Made by a program: the position numbers and the translations under genes. A stretch of DNA of 64,000 nt, taken from contig JAIXUD010000007.1 in the NCBI GenBank assembly GCA_027483645.1, positions 105,775-169,774 on the forward strand, in the 5' to 3' direction. The stretch is from Sphingobacteriales bacterium. Lineage in GTDB: Bacteria; Bacteroidota; Bacteroidia; Chitinophagales; CAIOSU01. Numbering within the stretch: the first letter of the stretch is position 1; every line of letters starts with the position of its first letter. Shown here piece by piece: positions 60,225 to 64,000 of the stretch. The notes beneath the pieces were generated by a model, which did not search any database, had not been told where the DNA came from, and saw only the letters and a list, made by a program, of their open reading frames with translations.

Positions 60225-61331
60225 TCATCCTTTCAATTCCTCCCACATCAACCTCGCCGCTCTTTCGCTGGCACCTGCTCCGCCCAACTTTGCTTCCAAT
60301 GTTTGGTAATCCTGTTTCAGCTGCGCACGTTTAGCAGGAGTGAGTAGCTCTTTCAAGGTAGCTTCTAGGCGTTCTTCGGTGAGGTCGGTTTGTATCAATT
60401 CTTCTACCACCTTCCGGTCCATTATCAAGTTTACTAAAGCAATGTAGGGTACTCTGATAACTTGCTTAGCGATAAGATAAGAAAGGTAGCTGCCCCTATA
60501 GCATACCACTTGCGGTGTGCCGAGCAAGGCGGTCTCCAATGTTGCTGTGCCGCTGGTTACTATGGCTGCTTCGGCATGCTCTAGCAAAGGGTAGGTTTCA
60601 TCCACCACCAAGGTATAGGGCAGCCCTTGGGAGGCTTCTTTATAGAAACTCGGCTCAATATGCGCCAAGCCCGCCACCACAAACTCGTACCGCGGAAACC
60701 GGTGTGTAACTGCCAGCAAAGCGGGCAACATGCGCTGTATCTCTTGCTTGCGGCTACCGGGCAACAAAGCGATAAGGGGTTTGGCAGTAAACCCATGCCG
60801 TTGTAAGAAGGTAGTATCTGGCTGGCGATGTGCTATTGCATCCAAAAGCGGGTGACCTACGAACTCCACTTTATAATCCCACTTTTGGTAAAAGGCTTCT
60901 TCAAAGGGAAGGATAACGTACATCTTATCCACCGTGCGCTTAATGCCGTGCACACGGCCTTCCTTCCAAGCCCATATTTGTGGCGAGATGTAGTAGAACA
61001 CCTTGATGCCCTGCTGTTTCAAGAACTTGGCTATGCGCAGATTGAAGCCGGGGTAATCTACCAGTATCACTACATCGGGCTGGTAGGCCAGTATATCTTG
61101 CTTGCAAAACTTGAGGTTGCCTAAGATGGTGCGTAAGTTCATCACCACCTCAATAAAGCCCATAAAGGCAAGGTCTTTGTAGTGTTTTACCAGCGTGCCG
61201 CCCTGCGCCTGCATTTTGTCGCCACCCCAAAACCGAAACTGCGCCTGCGGGTCTTGCACCTTCAGCTCCCGCATCAAGTTGGCGGCGTGCAGGTCGCCCG
61301 ACGCTTCACCGGCTATGAGGTAGTATTTCAC
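60225..61331 (-). CDS. lpxB: Lipid-A-disaccharide synthase LpxB
   Basis: 368-residue GT19 enzyme, joining UDP-diacylglucosamine and lipid X at the inner membrane to form the lipid A disaccharide. It opens with KYYLIAGEASGDLHAANLM, then FRFWGGDKMQAQGG, DVVILVDYPGFNLRIAKF, YYISPQIWAWKEGRV, ALLPGSRKQEIQRMLPALL and VTSGTATLETALLGTPQVV, all family landmarks. I use the GTG at 61331, which puts the conserved start exactly at VKYYLIAGE; the frame is open to 61394 but adds no conserved residues. It is downstream of the small membrane protein and surE on the same strand. Confidence 0.94.
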   Translation of the reverse strand: MKYYLIAGEASGDLHAANLMRELKVQDPQAQFRFWGGDKMQAQGGTLVKHYKDLAFMGFIEVVMNLRTILGNLKFCKQDILAYQPDVVILVDYPGFNLRIAKFLKQQGIKVFYYISPQIWAWKEGRVHGIKRTVDKMYVILPFEEAFYQKWDYKVEFVGHPLLDAIAHRQPDTTFLQRHGFTAKPLIALLPGSRKQEIQRMLPALLAVTHRFPRYEFVVAGLAHIEPSFYKEASQGLPYTLVVDETYPLLEHAEAAIVTSGTATLETALLGTPQVVCYRGSYLSYLIAKQVIRVPYIALVNLIMDRKVVEELIQTDLTEERLEATLKELLTPAKRAQLKQDYQTLEAKLGGAGASERAARLMWEELKG

Positions 61332-61497
61332 TATTAGAGGCTGTTTATAATTATATAGCAGTCTATTTGTGGCTCTTTCTAGCTGCGACTGCATCAGCTT
61401 TTTTCGCCGTAACTATTCCATTATGTCTTCAAAAATCTTCTTTGTCTCGCTCAAAAATAGCTCAAAAATATCCTCACTCTATAATTTCAAACAACCT

Positions 61498-61785
61498 CTA
61501 GAAGAACTCGTTTCGGTAGAATATAATTACCACAGCGGCCAGCACCAATGTGGCTGCGATAATGCCCCGCATGCTGCGGGCCTTGTCAGCAGCATTAAAC
61601 ATCAAAAACGGAAACAGCGTGGTACATACCGCCGCAATGGCAATAAACTGATCGCTGAAACCGGCGGTGCCTTCTAACAGTGTGCGTTGTAGTATGCTAT
61701 TCACTTCCAAGAACACTATATAGAAAATGGCTGCACAGGCAATGCCCGCAAAAAAGCCTACAAACACGTTATCTTGTCTTAGCAT
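61498..61785 (-). CDS. Small membrane protein between surE and lpxB
   Basis: 95-residue protein with three predicted membrane helices (FVGFFAGIACAAIFYIVFL, FIAIAAVCTTLFPFLMF, GIIAATLVLAAVVIIFY). Its start overlaps the surE end by 17 bp, so it is translationally coupled. The order surE - small membrane protein - lpxB is, from memory, recurrent in Bacteroidota, suggesting a role in envelope lipid metabolism, but no function is known. It has no recognised domain. Confidence 0.72.
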   Translation of the reverse strand: MLRQDNVFVGFFAGIACAAIFYIVFLEVNSILQRTLLEGTAGFSDQFIAIAAVCTTLFPFLMFNAADKARSMRGIIAATLVLAAVVIIFYRNEFF

Positions 61786-62557
61786 TGAGGTCCCAGTTGT
61801 TGTTTAAAAATGGAATGGCGTGGTGCGCCGTCATATCAAATTGGGTAGGCACTATACTTACATAGCCGTTCATCAGCGCCCACTCATCGGTATCCTCGCC
61901 TTGATCTTGAACTATAAAACGGCCCGTCATCCAGTAGTATTCGCGCCCACGAGGGTCTTTGCGTTGGTCGTAATCCTCTTCCCATTTGGCACGCGCTTGG
62001 CGGCAAACTTTGGTGCCTTTTATGGCTTTCAATTGCAGCTTGGGTATGTTCACGTTCAATAACGTAGCATCGGGTAGTCCGTATTGCAATACCTGTTGCG
62101 AAATTAGTTTGGCATAATAGGCTGCTGCTGAAAAGTCGGCATCAAAATGGTGGTCGAGCAACGAAAAACCGATGGCAGGAATACCCTCTATCGATGCCTC
62201 CACCGCTGCAGACATGGTACCGGAGTAGATAACGTTGATAGACGCGTTGCTGCCATGGTTGATGCCCGACACGCAAAGGTGGGCGGGTTTTTTAAGCAGC
62301 TTGTCTTTGGCCAGTTTAACGCAATCGGCGGGTGTGCCGCTGCATTGGTAAGCTTCAATACCTTCAAACACCTCCACCTTCTCCAGCCTCAATGGGTTAG
62401 AAATAGTGATGGCATGCCCCATACCCGATTGCGGGCTATCCGGCGCAACCACGATAATGCGCCCCAATCCGCGCATCGCATCCACCAGAGCCTTCAAGCC
62501 TGGCGCGGTGATGCCGTCATCATTCGTCACTAATATCACTGGTTCTTTGGCTGCCAT
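61769..62557 (-). CDS. surE: 5'/3'-nucleotidase SurE
   Basis: 262-residue metal-dependent nucleoside-monophosphate phosphatase of stationary-phase survival. The metal motif VTNDDG (Asp13-Asp14) lies near the N-terminus. Also present are VAPDSPQSGMGHAIT, CSGTPADCVKLA, VSGINHGSNASINVIYSGTM and the late LNGYVSIVPTQFDMT-like end. Length is normal. I use the ATG at 62557; the codon at 62566 is TTG. A -7 box TACATTTG lies 22 bp upstream. It heads the surE-membrane protein-lpxB operon. Confidence 0.95.
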   Translation of the reverse strand: MAAKEPVILVTNDDGITAPGLKALVDAMRGLGRIIVVAPDSPQSGMGHAITISNPLRLEKVEVFEGIEAYQCSGTPADCVKLAKDKLLKKPAHLCVSGINHGSNASINVIYSGTMSAAVEASIEGIPAIGFSLLDHHFDADFSAAAYYAKLISQQVLQYGLPDATLLNVNIPKLQLKAIKGTKVCRQARAKWEEDYDQRKDPRGREYYWMTGRFIVQDQGEDTDEWALMNGYVSIVPTQFDMTAHHAIPFLNNNWDLNAKTR

Positions 62558-62579
62558 TATTCTCAATTATTTAATCCCC

Positions 62580-62587
62580 CAAATGTA
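62580..62587 (-). promoter_or_regulatory. -7 box of surE operon
   Basis: TACATTTG on the minus strand, an exact TAnnTTTG, 22 bp before the ATG at 62557. A TTG is 24 bp further upstream. Confidence 0.42.
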
Positions 62588-62753
62588 CGAAGTACGGCGC
62601 AATATTCAGGGCAAGGTGGCCATTCAATGCATGTGATGCTAATATTGGCTTATACGGAAGACAAGACCATCAAAGCCCGCAGAATTGATTATACAGGATT
62701 AGGGGAAGGAAATTTGGCTGTGATGCGAGGAAAGTGGCTTATAGAAACTAGTA

Positions 62754-63281
62754 TCAAGGGCAAACCCACCTAACTGGCCCGCCACACCCTACTTCAAGTT
62801 GGTAGTAAATTTTAAAATTCATCCTTTCAAGAAATAATTTCCTGAAGGCTTCCATGTTGCTTAACTCCTCCTCACACCTTTGCTCAAGGATTGTAATCGA
62901 ATTTTGCCCCACCAAGTAAACAACAGGAGGCGATATGATCCCACGCATATCTTTACATCTAGTTAGTGGGCCACCATAATTTGGAAAATTACTCATCATA
63001 GCGGCAAAAGCTACATCAGTTGAGATGCTGTCCTTGTACTCAAAGAAGTGAATCTGCGCCCTGTAAGGTTTTACCCTAACTTGTACACCATACTGCCACA
63101 CAGGCTTATGTCTCGCAATAAATTCTTGGTTATAATAGGAAAAACTGTCTATCACTTCATACTTAAGAGCCACCTCAGCAATAAAATCATGAGCTATTTG
63201 AGAATAGGGGCTGTGGGAGTAGGAGTTATTTGCTAATAAAAGGGCTTTAAAAAGCAGTAAGGGCTTTAGTACCTGTTTCAT
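62754..63281 (-). CDS. Hypothetical exported protein
   Basis: 175-residue protein with an N-terminal hydrophobic segment (about 6-22, VLKPLLLFKALLLANNSYS) that is probably a signal peptide. The body is Tyr/Phe-rich with FIAEVALKYEVIDSFSYYN, WQYGVQVRVKPYRAQIHFFE, MSNFPNYGGPLTRCKDMRG and a C-terminal VGCGGPVRWVCP with three Cys that may pair. No family is recognised. It lies alone between surE and the rRNA operon on the same strand; no promoter was identified. Confidence 0.6.
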   Translation of the reverse strand: MKQVLKPLLLFKALLLANNSYSHSPYSQIAHDFIAEVALKYEVIDSFSYYNQEFIARHKPVWQYGVQVRVKPYRAQIHFFEYKDSISTDVAFAAMMSNFPNYGGPLTRCKDMRGIISPPVVYLVGQNSITILEQRCEEELSNMEAFRKLFLERMNFKIYYQLEVGCGGPVRWVCP

Positions 63282-63374
63282 TAAAGCAAAATAATGAAAA
63301 CCAGACCAACAAACAACGGGTTTGATAGGCGAGATGGCACTTAATAGGGCATACTTGAGCTTGGATAAAATGCA

Positions 63375-63408
63375 AAAAGCCTTCGTTGAACAAACAACGA
63401 AGGCTTTT
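63375..63408 (-). terminator. rRNA operon terminator
   Basis: AAAAGCCTTCGTTG / CAACGAAGGCTTTT, a perfect 14-bp stem with a 6-nt loop. It is followed on the minus strand by TTTTTGC, just downstream of the 5S rRNA. Confidence 0.93.
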
Positions 63409-63420
63409 CGATATAAAAAT

Positions 63421-63529
<109 letters not shown>

Positions 63530-63607
63530 AAAATCTTGGATAACTTTAGACATATTGAGAGAGAAAATTAAAACCAGCAAGTTAAAAAGTAATCTGCTAA
63601 TAATAAA

Positions 63608-64000
<393 letters not shown>

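Overview
The window is chromosomal DNA from a member of the Bacteroidota. The evidence is secreted proteins with C-terminal type IX secretion (T9SS) sorting domains, lipoproteins with Bacteroidota-style lipoboxes, a DUF4476 protein, a GIN/DUF2807 protein, a 7TMR-DISM histidine kinase, PorT/OMP-like barrels, and promoters of the TTG-N19..23-TAnnTTTG type. Coding density is high, most genes look vertically inherited, and no phage, IS element, CRISPR array or tRNA gene was seen. Genus cannot be fixed from this sequence; a Chitinophagales/Sphingobacteriales-like lineage is my guess.

Layout. 1-5.6 kb: htpG (cut at the window edge), an NTF2-like protein, a vapBC-type pair whose toxin carries an amber codon, and a grpE-dnaJ-HAD operon. 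5.6-11 kb: thioredoxin lipoprotein plus hotdog thioesterase, DUF4476 protein, small DUF6958-like protein, SUI1/YciH factor, lipoprotein, YbfF-like esterase, Uma2 protein. 11-18.3 kb: two T9SS cargo proteins, an anti-sigma-like/Spy-like pair without a sigma factor, and a Cache-HAMP histidine kinase. 18.5-24.3 kb: GluQ-like ligase, small lipoprotein, and a coupled SGNH-SGNH-MBOAT operon likely to acylate an extracytoplasmic glycan. 24.8-34.7 kb: Tpx, propeller lipoprotein, methylmalonyl-CoA mutase small subunit, 7TM histidine kinase, surface lipoproteins, AlkD-like protein, carbonic anhydrase, PaiB-like flavoprotein, outer-membrane barrel, lone Hpt. 34.8-42.4 kb: aminotransferase, a secreted family usually mislabelled asparagine synthetase B, a hydrolase, and an aldehyde dehydrogenase-GMC oxidoreductase-small subunit set. 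42.5-51.4 kb: large secreted protein lacking its sorting domain, membrane protein, GH5 glycosidase, RNase R. 52-62.6 kb: an AT-richer cell-surface cluster, an unrecognised 448-residue protein, a Gly-rich secreted protein with two partners, and lpxB-DUF-surE. 63.4-64 kb: 5S and the 3' part of 23S rRNA on the minus strand.

The most distinctive structure is not a gene. At least ten intergenic gaps hold one architecture: short words repeated in tandem in one arm and their reverse complements in a second arm 15-110 bp away. The words differ completely between sites, and the arrays often run exactly up to, or include, a stop or start codon. A related form is a palindrome of palindromes (8.9 kb, 18.4 kb). 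These arrays also create spurious N-terminal extensions on several genes, which I corrected (grpE, thioesterase, PaiB).
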